DNA from: Silicimonas sp.
GTDB lineage: Bacteria; Pseudomonadota; Alphaproteobacteria; Rhodobacterales; Rhodobacteraceae
NCBI GenBank assembly: GCA_022824525.1
Contig: JAJDZT010000072.1
Location: 1 to 54,427, forward strand
DNA: 54,427 nucleotides
Direction of reading: 5' to 3'
The position numbers were made by a program, and so were the translations under genes. A model generated the notes under the pieces. The model ran no database searches. It was not told the origin of the DNA and was given only the letters and a program-made list of their open reading frames with translations. Positions 1-12,490 of this stretch are shown piece after piece. Numbering within the stretch: position 1 is the stretch's first letter; each line of letters begins with the position of its first letter.

Positions 1-59
1 CTTTCATATCGGTCCGAACTACGCTTATACTTCGCGCGGGTGGTCTCGTTCCAAGCCAT
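1..59 (-). CDS. IS5-family transposase, N-terminal fragment (runs off the window)
   Basis: The ATG is at 57-59 on the minus strand and the readable product begins MAWNETTRAKYKRSSDRYE, a start typical of IS5-family transposases of Rhodobacterales. Only 19 complete codons are present. An identical N-terminus is encoded at the other end of the window on the plus strand. Confidence 0.75.
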   Translation of the reverse strand, partial: MAWNETTRAKYKRSSDRYE

Positions 60-138
60 GTGGCCCTCCCTGTCTGTGGTCAAATTCAGTAGGGAAATAC
101 CATATCAGATGAGACCATCCACATTCTAGGTCAGGCTC
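1..138 (-). mobile_element. IS5-family insertion sequence, left-edge fragment
   Basis: These bases are the reverse complement of the last 135 bases of the window with only a few differences, so the same element is present twice in inverted orientation. The terminus reads GAGCCTGACC (on the minus strand) and is flanked by TAA at 139-141, matching the TNA target preference known for the IS1031 group of the IS5 family. Only the terminal repeat, leader and first transposase codons are inside the window; the rest lies beyond base 1. Family assignment is good, subgroup is inference. Confidence 0.8.
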
Positions 139-141
139 TAA

Positions 142-555
142 GGATACACTACAGAGATTTTGCATCATGATTCAAGACGAGTTCCGTGACTCGCAATGAC
201 GAGAAGCGACTTTTCGAAAGCCTCAATCAGAGGCTAACCGACCAAAGCAAAGTCAAAGACCATAGCGTCCTACCCGTATGGTTACATCTATAGATATGTC
301 CTGTTTTCAGTGCATCGGAGAAAAAGGATTTTCCCGGCTCACGTCACAAATGTCAGGACGCTTTGCAGCGGTTTCCCGTCCCGCTCTGTCTCACTGTCCT
401 GTTTTTTGTGACGCAAAGGCTGGGCTTTTGTGCGGGGAATCCAAATGTATCCAGCACAAGGAGAGTTGATGGTGGGCTCCACGGGCACCAATTCAAACTT
501 TGGGAGAGCTTTTCCCAGCGTCGATCCGCGACGCCGATGCTTGCCTGCGCAATCG
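142..555. other. intergenic stretch without a supported gene; contains an inverted repeat
   Basis: Short reading frames here resemble nothing I recognise and lack ribosome-binding sites. The visible structure is an inverted repeat, arm 342-359 (starts CGTCACAAA) and arm 396-413 (ends TTTGTGACG), 15 of 18 positions pairing, with a 36-base spacer, plus a small palindrome ATCTATAGAT near 285. It could be a degenerate mobile-element remnant or a structured transcript; nothing decides between them. Confidence 0.4.
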
Positions 556-765
556 TTACTCGCTTTCCTCGTAGTCCTTAGGATCGAAATGCACGAAAAA
601 CTGCAGAAAAAGGTAGACCCCACAGGTCCCGAATACGAGTGCCCAGATTTGTGCGTCATTTGACCATTCGAACACCGCCCAGCCCAGGCAGACTGCCGTG
701 ACCAGCGCCCGTCTCCAAAACGGTCGGAAAAAAGGATGGCGCACCTCGAAAAGCGTCTTTTTCAT
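556..765 (-). CDS. small two-helix membrane protein (69 aa), function unknown
   Basis: The product begins MKKTLFEVRHPFFRPFWRR and then shows two hydrophobic segments (about residues 20-33 and 40-58) before an acidic end, DPKDYEESE. The basic N-terminus and acidic tail suggest an inner-membrane protein. Small proteins with the HPFFRP(L/F)WRR start are familiar from Rhodobacterales genomes, but I know no function. It diverges from mnmH with about 95 bases between the starts. I chose the start at 765 because the downstream pattern is coherent; the same frame is open further upstream but there it is only the antisense of mnmH. Confidence 0.7.
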   Translation of the reverse strand: MKKTLFEVRHPFFRPFWRRALVTAVCLGWAVFEWSNDAQIWALVFGTCGVYLFLQFFVHFDPKDYEESE

Positions 766-861
766 CGACTTGAAACCTCCGATCCGAGCTTGGGTTGAAG
801 TGCTGCGAAGTTCAACCCACAGCCTTTCGGAGATGTTGGCGACACGGTAAGGACATGTCCC

Positions 862-1908
862 ATGGGCTTTGAACTGACCGATCTGACCACGCTTGCAGAA
901 GCAGGATTCGACGCGATCATCGATGTGCGCGCGCCTTCTGAATTTGCGGAGGATCATCTGCCCGGCGCGATCAATTTGCCGGTTCTTTCCGACGAAGAGC
1001 GTGCCGTCGTCGGCACGATCTACAAACAGGAAAGCCCATTCCAGGCGCGAAAGATCGGGGCTGCGCTTGTCGCGAAGAATGCCGCGCGACACATCGAAGG
1101 GCCTCTCGCGGAACTTGAAGGGAAATGGCGTCCGCTGGTCTATTGCTGGCGTGGCGGACAGCGATCGGGTTCCTTCGCGACGATCCTTGCCCAAATCGGT
1201 TGGCGTGTGGAAATTCTGAATGGCGGTTACAAAAGCTACCGCCGGAAAGTCGTGGATTGTCTCTATGAAAGGGCTTTTGCGCACGAACTCATCTTGCTGG
1301 ACGGCAACACGGGCACGGCAAAGACAGAGGTGATCGCGCGACTGAGCGCGCGGGGCGTGCAGGTGATCGACCTTGAAGGCATGGCTGGCCATCGTGGCTC
1401 GGCGCTCGGAGGGCAGGGCGTCCAGCCTGCTCAGAGGGCGTTTGAAAGCCGTCTGGCAGAGGTGATTTCGCAACTTGACCCGTCGAGACCCGTTGTCTTG
1501 GAGGCTGAAAGCAGCCGGATCGGCAGACTGAACCTGCCACCGGCGCTGTTTGACGCGATGAAGACGGCCCGTCGCATCGAGATCGAAGCGCCCGCCGAGG
1601 AAAGGGCCGCGTATCTTTGTCGGGCTTACGCCGATCTGGTCGCGGATACCGGGGACCTGATCGAGCGGCTTGGCTGGCTCACCTCGTTACAAGGACGGGA
1701 GCGCGTTGCGAGTTGGATCGAGCTGGCCAAAGATGGCAAGCATCAAGCCCTGGCGGCCGATCTGATCCACACTCACTATGATCCACGCTATGCCAAAGCA
1801 CGGGGACGCCGTTGCGAGGCCTTTACCGTTGTGCGCACGGAACGGTTGGACGATGCCGGGATCGACAGTTTGGCCGATCAGATTGCAGCCCTGACGGTTC
1901 GGGGCTAA
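862..1908 (+). CDS. mnmH: tRNA 2-selenouridine synthase MnmH/SelU
   Basis: Converts 2-thiouridine at the wobble position of certain tRNAs to 2-selenouridine through a geranylated intermediate, using selenophosphate. The 348-aa product has an N-terminal rhodanese domain with the catalytic Cys95 in VYCWRGGQRSG, followed by a P-loop domain with GNTGTAKT at 148-155. Length and domain order match the family (364 aa in E. coli). A TAAGGA stretch lies about ten bases before the ATG. The gene converges on selD, whose product makes its selenium donor, and the two stop codons overlap by four bases. No selA, selB or selenocysteine tRNA is in the window. Confidence 0.93.
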   Translation: MGFELTDLTTLAEAGFDAIIDVRAPSEFAEDHLPGAINLPVLSDEERAVVGTIYKQESPFQARKIGAALVAKNAARHIEGPLAELEGKWRPLVYCWRGGQRSGSFATILAQIGWRVEILNGGYKSYRRKVVDCLYERAFAHELILLDGNTGTAKTEVIARLSARGVQVIDLEGMAGHRGSALGGQGVQPAQRAFESRLAEVISQLDPSRPVVLEAESSRIGRLNLPPALFDAMKTARRIEIEAPAEERAAYLCRAYADLVADTGDLIERLGWLTSLQGRERVASWIELAKDGKHQALAADLIHTHYDPRYAKARGRRCEAFTVVRTERLDDAGIDSLADQIAALTVRG

Positions 1909-4052
1909 CGCGCCTGAATCTGAACCTCAGCCCGTTCCGTGAAAGCGCCAACAATTGCGGCTTGATGGCCTTTGGCCATCAGATCGTCGAGCGTCGCCTG
2001 GGCACTACCCGCAGGAACCGCCGCCAAAAGTCCTCCAGCAGTCTGCGGGTCGAAAAGCAGCGATGTCCGGGGGGTGTCGGGTCCATCCAGTCGAACGGCG
2101 CCCTTGTTGGCCTGCCAGATGGTCGAACGTATCCCTTCTTCCGCCAATGCTTCGACACCATCGAACAGCGGTAGAGCGGAAAGATCGATACATGCGGTTA
2201 ACCCTGACGCATCGGCGATGCGCGCGGTATGTCCTGCGAGGCCGAACCCGGTCACGTCCGTCATGGCGTTCGCCACCGGGGCCAGTATGCGAGCGGCCTC
2301 TCCTTGTGACCGGGCCATGATGCCAAGAGCCGCCTCGACGTGGTCGCCATTGGCCTGAAGCGCCATCTCCGCGGCAAAAAGTGTGCCGGATCCGATGGGG
2401 CGCGTGACGATGAGCGCGTCATCGACCTCGGCACCTGAAGTCGTGACAACCCGATCGCCTGCAAGCCCTGTGACCGTAAACCCAATGGTAAGCTCTGCGC
2501 CTTGCGTGCTGTGACCACCAACAATCTCGGCGCCTTCCTCGCGAAAGACGTCATTCGCGGCGGCCATGATCTCACTCAGCGTGCGTTCCTGGAGTTCCGG
2601 GGCAAGGCGCGGCAGTGTGATCTTCGCAAGCGCCGCCTGAGGTGCTGCCCCCATCGACCATACGTCGCCAAGTGCGTGTACCGCAGCAATCCGGCCGAAC
2701 AGCCAGGGATCATTCCAGAAGGCTCGGAGATGATCGACCGAGAGGACTTGGCGTGTGTTGCCGAGCTTGAGAACAGCGGCATCGTCGCCGGGACCAGTTT
2801 CGATGTCGCCACGCTCGCTATTCGGCATGCGGGACAGGACGCGTTCCAGCACATCGGGTCCGACCTTTGATCCGCACCCGCCGCACAGAGGCTGCGTTTC
2901 CACAGCCCCGACCGCGGCGACTGCCGGACGGACGCCAGAAGACATTTGTGGCAGGTGATTCAATCGGTCCATAAAACGGCGATCGATCCAGTCCTTCCAT
3001 CGCCACGCCCACGATCCGCCCACGGTCCTGGTGTGACGGTCAGCGAGCGCAGACTTCCCGCCAAGCGAGATGAGCTTCAGATAGTGCGATTGCGGACGAA
3101 ACTCTTTCAGGGGCTGATCCGCCGCGACAGCTTTCAGATTTTGTGTCAGCACCGGTGCTGCCCGGACAGCAAAAACACCGGCTTTCGGACGTGGCGATGC
3201 TGTCAAATGAGCGCAATCGCCGACCGCAAAGATGTGCGGGTCATTTGTGCTGCGCAACTCCGGGCCGACGGCGATGTATCCCTCGTGAAGATCGAGCCCG
3301 GTCTCCGCAAGCCAGTCGAAAGGGCGCGCTCCCGCGGCGCCGACAGTAAGAGCGGCGGGCAGCGTCTCCCCGTTTGAAAGGGTCACGGTGTCGGCCAAAA
3401 TCTTCGAAACAGTGACGTTTTCGAAAAGCTCGACACCCGCCGTTAGAAGCGCGTGTCGCAATCTTGTTGCCGTCGCCGCGCTCACCCCGCGAAGTCCTGT
3501 CCCAGCCTCTACGATCCGAACCTCTCCACGTCCCTTTAGGGCGTGATGCATTGCAAGCGCCAGTTCAACCCCGGCCACACCGCCGCCTATCACGACAACC
3601 GGCCCGGCTTCGCGCTCCAGATGCGCGCGCCACTGATCCGCAAACGGCCCAAGTGGTTTGGCCGCGATCCCATGCTCCGGAAAACCTGGCAAATCGGGCA
3701 TGTCGGATGTGATGCCTATGTCGAAAGAGGCAAAGTCATAGCTTATGTCGGGTCGGCCGGTCACTTGGATCAACCGCGTGTCCCGGTCTATTCCCACCGC
3801 TCTCCCGAAGATCATTCGCGCCCCGGCGAAGCGTGCCAGCCGCACGAGGTCGATTTCCAGCATCTCGCGACTGTAGTGTCCCGCAACAAATCCGGGCAGC
3901 ATTCCAGTGTAGGGCGCGGTGGCACTTGGGTTGATCAGGGTTAGTCTTGCGCCCGGAAGCGGATCCATTCCCCATTGACGAAGGAGCAAGGCGTGCGCGT
4001 GCCCGCCGCCAATCAATACGATGTCTCGGGTCAGTGGAAGATCGGGCGTCAT
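1905..4052 (-). CDS. selD: selenide, water dikinase fused to an NDH-2-like FAD/NAD(P) oxidoreductase
   Basis: Residues 1 to about 370 are a pyridine-nucleotide-disulfide/NDH-2-like flavoprotein: FAD motif GGGHAH at 15-20, nucleotide motif GGGVAG at 156-161 and a second FAD contact FAVGDC at 275-280. From about 385 the protein is SelD, which makes selenophosphate from selenide and ATP; its catalytic site is CGGCGSK with Cys393 and Lys396, so this is the Cys form, not Sec. Later ATP-binding features include GDDAAVLKL and DVTGFGLAGH. The fusion is known in several bacterial groups and suggests that a flavoprotein step is coupled to selenium activation; the exact reaction is not established. It pairs functionally with mnmH. 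Confidence 0.93.
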   Translation of the reverse strand: MTPDLPLTRDIVLIGGGHAHALLLRQWGMDPLPGARLTLINPSATAPYTGMLPGFVAGHYSREMLEIDLVRLARFAGARMIFGRAVGIDRDTRLIQVTGRPDISYDFASFDIGITSDMPDLPGFPEHGIAAKPLGPFADQWRAHLEREAGPVVVIGGGVAGVELALAMHHALKGRGEVRIVEAGTGLRGVSAATATRLRHALLTAGVELFENVTVSKILADTVTLSNGETLPAALTVGAAGARPFDWLAETGLDLHEGYIAVGPELRSTNDPHIFAVGDCAHLTASPRPKAGVFAVRAAPVLTQNLKAVAADQPLKEFRPQSHYLKLISLGGKSALADRHTRTVGGSWAWRWKDWIDRRFMDRLNHLPQMSSGVRPAVAAVGAVETQPLCGGCGSKVGPDVLERVLSRMPNSERGDIETGPGDDAAVLKLGNTRQVLSVDHLRAFWNDPWLFGRIAAVHALGDVWSMGAAPQAALAKITLPRLAPELQERTLSEIMAAANDVFREEGAEIVGGHSTQGAELTIGFTVTGLAGDRVVTTSGAEVDDALIVTRPIGSGTLFAAEMALQANGDHVEAALGIMARSQGEAARILAPVANAMTDVTGFGLAGHTARIADASGLTACIDLSALPLFDGVEALAEEGIRSTIWQANKGAVRLDGPDTPRTSLLFDPQTAGGLLAAVPAGSAQATLDDLMAKGHQAAIVGAFTERAEVQIQAR

Positions 4053-4095
4053 GTTGTTCGACCTAGCCGGAACAGCGCGCGTGCCGCAAGCGCCA

Positions 4096-5133
4096 TCAAT
4101 ACCCGCTCATCTCGAGATAGCCGATGCCCGGGTGGCTTCCGTTCACTCGAACAGGCCCTTCCCAGTAAGAAACAAGCGTGCCCATCCAGCTGTCTGGGTA
4201 GATCGCGCTCACGCTGATTTGAAGCTCCTGTTCGGGAAACGCAATGTCCCAGGTGGTCGGTACCTCGCGTCCTTCGACGGTAGACCAAGCACTTGCGGTC
4301 ATGGTGAGATCCCCCGGCTGAAGTGCGCGTGAGGTCTGATCCTCCCCAATCCAGGTTCCAACCGTGTACGCGCTGCCGTCGGCATCTCTCAATCGGTAGC
4401 CCATGAGTTTGGCGCCGGACTCAAAATGGAGGGAAACCCAATCCCAACCGGTCTGTGTTTCGGTGAGCGGTTGCGAGGACCACTCACGGTCCAGCCAAGC
4501 GCGGCCGGAGACTTCTACCACTCTTTCGGGAAGCGTGATCGTGCCGCTTACCTGGTAGAAGGGTTGTGAATAGTAATGGCTGGCTTGCCCTGCCTCGGAC
4601 TTTACCGAAAACCCCTGTTCTCCCTGCAGGATAAACGGTCCGTCCGCATCGAGTTTGAGGTCGTAGTGAAAGTCGCTGCCTTGGGCTGTCAGGCGGATGT
4701 CGTTTAGGTTCGGCCCGATCATTTGCCATTCGTCGATGAACGCCTCGAACGGCTCGGCGGAGACCCCGGCCTGGCCACTGTCCCCGCGGGCAAACCGCTC
4801 CGCAAATCGATGCCCGTTCGGCGTGGAGACTGCCGCATGCGCCATCCACGCCTGATCGCTCTCTGCGCCATGCGGCTCAAGAGCGTTCCGGAAGAGCGTC
4901 CATTGGATGCCGTATGGATTGCCTGCTTCATCCTCCAGATTGGCGGTGACGTACCACCATTCGATCCGGAACTCGTTATGCGCGCCGTGATCTGCAGGAA
5001 AGGCAAACCGGGTGTCTGGTGATGGCAGGGCGAAGCCGTCCGTTGTCTGGCCCAGCCCAGCAAACCCCTGCGCCAGAGCATTGGACGCGCAAAGGAAAAT
5101 CAAGGCTGCAAGGCGAAAAACGCTAACGTTCAT
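4096..5133 (-). CDS. AttH/CrtC-like lipocalin-domain protein, secreted
   Basis: A 345-aa protein with a signal peptide (MNVSVFRLAALIFLCASNALA) followed by a lipocalin-like AttH/CrtC domain pair, seen in segments such as FRIEWWYVTANL and WLDREWSSQPL. The W-Y-V-T and DREW signatures are typical of carotenoid 1,2-hydratase-like lipocalins. It is the last gene of an operon with an FtsX-type permease and a LolD-like ATPase, the same combination as att-type ABC systems, so it is probably the periplasmic partner of that transporter. The ATG at 5133 lies inside the end of the permease gene (11-base overlap), suggesting translational coupling. The substrate is unknown; no carotenoid genes are nearby. 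Confidence 0.82.
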   Translation of the reverse strand: MNVSVFRLAALIFLCASNALAQGFAGLGQTTDGFALPSPDTRFAFPADHGAHNEFRIEWWYVTANLEDEAGNPYGIQWTLFRNALEPHGAESDQAWMAHAAVSTPNGHRFAERFARGDSGQAGVSAEPFEAFIDEWQMIGPNLNDIRLTAQGSDFHYDLKLDADGPFILQGEQGFSVKSEAGQASHYYSQPFYQVSGTITLPERVVEVSGRAWLDREWSSQPLTETQTGWDWVSLHFESGAKLMGYRLRDADGSAYTVGTWIGEDQTSRALQPGDLTMTASAWSTVEGREVPTTWDIAFPEQELQISVSAIYPDSWMGTLVSYWEGPVRVNGSHPGIGYLEMSGY

Positions 5134-7516
5134 GCGCAAAGACCCGTATCAGATCGGCCGGTGGGCGCTTGGCCAATTGCCGCGAGGGCCAGAGGCTTGC
5201 CAAGCCGGCCGCTGCAAGCGAAGCCAGACCGAGCCAAATCCAGTCTCTCGGGAAGAGTGACATCGGCAGGCGCCATCCAAATGCCTCCACGTTGATCACG
5301 GTCAAAAGAACCCATGCCAAACCGATACCCACCGGGAGCGCCAATACGAACGTCAAGGCAGCCAGAAGCAAAGCTCTGACGAATTCGAGTTGCGCGAGTT
5401 TGCGTCGCGTCACGCCAAGAGCCCAAACCGGAGCCAGTTGAGGCAGGCGCATGGCCGAAAGCGTCAGAAGTGCAATCAGAATCGCAAGCCCGGCAACAGA
5501 GAGCGTCAGAATGTTCAAGGCCCCCGTAACCGCGAACGTCCGCTCAAATACTTGCATCGAGAAGGCCTTGAGGGCGGCTTGATCGGTCATCTGCTCATCG
5601 GGAATGCCGAGTTCAGCCACCAGTTCTTGCCGAAGCCGTTGAGGGTCATCGGTCAGAACACCGAAATCGCCTTTATCTGCATCCGGATATGTCCCAACCA
5701 GCAAAGGCAAGGCGATCACAACCTGTCCCAACGGATTTCCGTAGTCGCTGTAGACGCCCAAAACCTGCGTGCTCCATCCTCCGGGCAACTCCAATTCATC
5801 ACCCGGCGACAGACCTTCTCGCCGCGCCAGTTGTTCGTTGATAAGCGCACCTTCTCCGTCATGCAGCCGCTCCCAAACGTCAGGCGATCGGGACAGAAGG
5901 GGCCAGCTGCTCTCATACACAGGATGATCCACGACACCGTAGATCTCGGCTGGCGCACCGCGCACGTCGCCTTCCGTCTCCCATATTGGCAGTACGTCCA
6001 ATCCGCGTTCGGCCAAATAGTCCTGCAATAGGGACGATTCTTCCTCCGTCTCGACCGAAACGTAAAGATCACTCACCAGTCTTTGGTCCAGCCATCCGGT
6101 GAATGTATCCCGGAAACTTGAAACCATCGTGCCCACGCCGATATTCGCCGCAAGCGCCAGCAGAAGAGCCATCAAGGCGAGTGACAATCCGGGAAGCTGC
6201 TGACGCGTGTCAGCCCAGAACCAAGCCGAAAGGGGGCCTCGGCCAAATCTGGAAAGGTACAGCAGGATACCAGCAAGGATCGCTGGCAGAGCAAGCGCGC
6301 AGGCCATCAAAAAGCCGCCCAGCAAAACGAAGCCACCCACCAAGCCGCCACCAATGGCCAGCGCCGCGAGTGCGGCAAAAAGAAAAACAACCGCAAGTAT
6401 GAGCTGCCCGCGCATAGTTCCGGCGTTCACCATGGCCCATGCGCGCGGTTTTGCGGGTGCCAACGGGGGCATCCTTGCCACCTGTATCAGTCCATTCAAC
6501 GATGCAAGACCTGTCCCAAGCGTCGCGATTGCAAGCCCGCTCAGCCACCAGACCGGTGACAGCGTCAACGTGCCTTCGACCGAAGCTCCGTAAAGCCCTC
6601 TGAGCGTTGCCGCCACATCGGGCAATAGTAGGCTTGCGATTAGGTACCCCAAAACAATACCGATCGCGCCTGCCAGGATGGCAAAGGACAACAACTCCAC
6701 GATCAAGAGCGCGACGATGCGTCGGGACGATGCGCCTAGCGCGCGCAGCGTTCGGAAAACTGGACGTCGCTGTTCAAAGGCCAACCCGACAGCGCCATTC
6801 ACGATGAAAAGCCCGACCGCAAACGACAGCAGGCCAAACGCAGTCAGGTTCAGGTGAAAACTGTCTGTCAGGCGGGAAAGATCCTCTGCGGTGTCCGCCT
6901 GTTCGGTCCGCAGGTCGGGCGCGATATCTTCGAGATCAGGTTGAACAAGCGGCTGATCGGGCAAGACAATCAGCCGGTTGTATCCCTGCTGATCCATGAG
7001 ATCGGACGCGACGGTAAGGTCCGCGAGTGCCAAACCTGGTGTCAGGGTCGCCACCTCTCTCACGGTTCGGTTGAGCGCGCCCAGACGATTGGCCGTTGCA
7101 GGATTGACCAGAACGGCGCCCTCGGACCCCATGGTATCCCCGATGCTGTCCGGGCCGATCGTGGTTCCGATTGTGCTGTCACTTGGCGCCGTGAAAGGAT
7201 CGATCCCCAAAAGGCGGACGCGACCGCGCTCGCCAGCGATCCAACCGTCTACCACCGGGCTTACAAGCCATCCCGAGCGTCTCAAGGCGATGTAGGTTTC
7301 GTGGGCGATCAGCCCGTTGCGCGCCACAAGGTTCGGAAGCCCGCCCCCTGTCAGCGTGTCCGCCGCTTCATCATAGCTTTTGCGGGCCTCGGCATTAATG
7401 GCCTGAACGCCGGACCAAAGCGCGGTCGCGAGCGCGAGTCCGTGGATCAACGTAAGAAACTGGAACGGTCGGCGCTTCCAGTGCGACAGAAGAGCAGTCA
7501 GCATTGCGGGCGTCAT
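5123..7516 (-). CDS. ABC transporter permease with two FtsX domains
   Basis: A 797-aa integral membrane protein. After an N-terminal helix (about 18-38) comes a large periplasmic segment, an FtsX block of three helices (about 225-345), further helices around 370-470, a second periplasmic domain, and a second FtsX block (about 670-790). This doubled FtsX layout is typical of MacB/LolC-type mechanotransmission exporters rather than importers. The start codon overlaps the stop of the ATPase gene (ATGA) and the end overlaps the lipocalin gene, so all three are co-translated. It probably extracts or releases a hydrophobic ligand together with the lipocalin; that is inference from context. Confidence 0.88.
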   Translation of the reverse strand: MTPAMLTALLSHWKRRPFQFLTLIHGLALATALWSGVQAINAEARKSYDEAADTLTGGGLPNLVARNGLIAHETYIALRRSGWLVSPVVDGWIAGERGRVRLLGIDPFTAPSDSTIGTTIGPDSIGDTMGSEGAVLVNPATANRLGALNRTVREVATLTPGLALADLTVASDLMDQQGYNRLIVLPDQPLVQPDLEDIAPDLRTEQADTAEDLSRLTDSFHLNLTAFGLLSFAVGLFIVNGAVGLAFEQRRPVFRTLRALGASSRRIVALLIVELLSFAILAGAIGIVLGYLIASLLLPDVAATLRGLYGASVEGTLTLSPVWWLSGLAIATLGTGLASLNGLIQVARMPPLAPAKPRAWAMVNAGTMRGQLILAVVFLFAALAALAIGGGLVGGFVLLGGFLMACALALPAILAGILLYLSRFGRGPLSAWFWADTRQQLPGLSLALMALLLALAANIGVGTMVSSFRDTFTGWLDQRLVSDLYVSVETEEESSLLQDYLAERGLDVLPIWETEGDVRGAPAEIYGVVDHPVYESSWPLLSRSPDVWERLHDGEGALINEQLARREGLSPGDELELPGGWSTQVLGVYSDYGNPLGQVVIALPLLVGTYPDADKGDFGVLTDDPQRLRQELVAELGIPDEQMTDQAALKAFSMQVFERTFAVTGALNILTLSVAGLAILIALLTLSAMRLPQLAPVWALGVTRRKLAQLEFVRALLLAALTFVLALPVGIGLAWVLLTVINVEAFGWRLPMSLFPRDWIWLGLASLAAAGLASLWPSRQLAKRPPADLIRVFAHER

Positions 7517-8169
7517 GTCTCAATCTGCCCACGGCTCAAGTGAAGTCGCCGTCCTGCTCGCGACGCCAGTTTCTCGGAATGCGTGACAATGAGAAGGCTG
7601 GCGCCTGTCTTGGCGGTTTCACCAAGCAAAAGGTCGAACACGGCGTCAGAGGTCGCCTCGTCCAGATTGCCCGTGGGCTCGTCTGCCAGCACCAGCTTGG
7701 GACCGTGCATAAGCGCGCGTCCGATGGCGACACGCTGCTGTTGGCCGCCCGACAGCTCCTCGGGGTATTTTGCCATCTGGTCTATGATTCCAAGTGCTTG
7801 CGCCATGGAGCTTATGTCGTTCTTACCTGTGGGCTTGCCCGCCAACTCGGCCTGAAATCCCAGGTTCTTTCCAACTGTAAGGGACGGGATGAGATTGAAC
7901 TGCTGAAACACGATTCCCAGTTCGGTTCGTCGGAACGCGGCACGACCTGCGTCATCCATGCCGGACAGGGCAGTCTCGCCAAGCGTGACGTCACCGCCGT
8001 CTGCGGGCTCCAGCCCGGCGATCACATGGAGAAGCGTAGACTTGCCGGATCCACTTTCCCCGGTAAGCGCGACCACTTCGCCAGCGTCCATCGACAAGGA
8101 AATTCCATTCAACACGGGAGCTTCGACACCCGGAAATCTCTTCACAACGTCTTTCACATCCAACCGCAT
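7513..8169 (-). CDS. ABC transporter ATP-binding protein, LolD/MacB type
   Basis: The 218-aa ATPase has Walker [10 protein letters not shown] (about 37-45), a Q-loop, the signature LSGGQQQR, and Walker B LVLADEP followed by the D-loop. Its size and the LolD-like sequence fit ATPases that drive FtsX-type permeases. It is the first gene of the three-gene operon and diverges from dnaE, with about 120 bases between the two starts. The promoter must lie in that gap; I see no clear operator. Confidence 0.9.
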   Translation of the reverse strand: MRLDVKDVVKRFPGVEAPVLNGISLSMDAGEVVALTGESGSGKSTLLHVIAGLEPADGGDVTLGETALSGMDDAGRAAFRRTELGIVFQQFNLIPSLTVGKNLGFQAELAGKPTGKNDISSMAQALGIIDQMAKYPEELSGGQQQRVAIGRALMHGPKLVLADEPTGNLDEATSDAVFDLLLGETAKTGASLLIVTHSEKLASRAGRRLHLSRGQIET

Positions 8170-8290
8170 GACGCGAACCTATGCCGAATTCGCCCTAGGT
8201 ACAGGCGGCTGAGCGCCGCAGGCCCCGATCAATCCAGTTTTGCCAAGATTTGTGCTTCCGACTCACGCGGCCCCTTCATATGGTGTCCGC

Positions 8291-11752
<3,462 letters not shown>

Positions 11753-11907
11753 ACCTGCCGAGCATTGGGTTGATGAGGCACCAGCTTTTCGAGGCCGGCG
11801 TTTGCCGCATGTCAGGGCGTATGATCCGCCATAGCGTGGACGGATGAGGCGTCCCGGAGTTTCGGTAGTAGACGTGATCGCTGATTGTAGCTTCTTCCGA
11901 ACTTTCG

Positions 11908-11982
11908 AACTGATATATCAGTTGGTCAGACAACACGTGCAGTGAAATACTAATATATCAGCGCTTTGGGGCTGATATATCA
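11908..11982. repeat. three TGATATATCA-like sites between convergent 3' ends
   Basis: The first site is a perfect 16-base palindrome, AACTGATATATCAGTT (11908-11923). The second, TAATATATCA (951-960 of the same kilobase), and third, TGATATATCA (973-982), also form an inverted pair with a ten-base perfect stem (ATATATCAGC / GCTGATATAT) and an eight-base loop. They sit in the 246-base gap where dnaE and the flavin reductase gene end facing each other, so a promoter is not expected. They may be binding sites of a dimeric regulator, a weak bidirectional terminator, or the remains of a lost small operon. Confidence 0.55.
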
Positions 11983-11998
11983 CTTGCATCGAGATCAA

Positions 11999-12490
11999 TC
12001 AGGATTTGGAAAAGGTGCCCATGGCCCCGCCAGTGAATACGAGCGGTTCTCCATCGCGGGCAGAGGCCGCCTCAACCCGCCCGAGTAAAATCGTATGATC
12101 CCCGGCGTCATGCGCGGCGAAGCGATTGCACTCGAAATGGGCAAGACAGTTTTGGATCACCGGAGCAGTTTCGTCCGAAAATTCGGTCGCAAGCCCCTCA
12201 AAATCCAGACCGTCTCTGGTGAAGCGCAAACAGATATCGCTTTGTTCCGCGCCTAGCACATGGATTGTAAAACGCTCGGCGGCCACGAACGCGTCGTGAC
12301 GCGAGGATGACTTCGCCGGCGACCAAAGCACCAAAGGTGGGTCAAGTGACACGCTGGCAAAGCTGTTCGCCGTGATTCCCAATGGCCCACGGTCGGAGTT
12401 GCAGGTCACAACCGTCACTCCGGTCGCAAACCTGCTCAGTGCCGTTCGAAAGTCCTTGGCCGTTTCGGGGCCCGGAACGAAACGAAGCAT
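11999..12490 (-). CDS. flavin reductase-domain protein (NADH:flavin oxidoreductase)
   Basis: The 163-aa product is a flavin reductase-like domain (DIM6/NTAB type): TALSRFATGVTVVTC at the N-terminus and GITANSFASVSLDPPLVLW, the usual FMN-binding segment, around 38-56. Such proteins supply reduced flavin to two-component monooxygenases. It is the last of three genes with one-base TGATG/TAATG overlaps; the first encodes the SsuD-like monooxygenase, its likely client. The same three protein types occur in the sulfoquinovose sulfo-SMO pathway (SmoA, SmoB, SmoC), but orthology is not shown here. Confidence 0.88.
   Translation of the reverse strand: MLRFVPGPETAKDFRTALSRFATGVTVVTCNSDRGPLGITANSFASVSLDPPLVLWSPAKSSSRHDAFVAAERFTIHVLGAEQSDICLRFTRDGLDFEGLATEFSDETAPVIQNCLAHFECNRFAAHDAGDHTILLGRVEAASARDGEPLVFTGGAMGTFSKS

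Noticed and set aside
470..545. Possible tRNA-like segment near the left end
   Set aside because: I could not form a cloverleaf with a proper T-loop (GGTTCGA) or acceptor stem.
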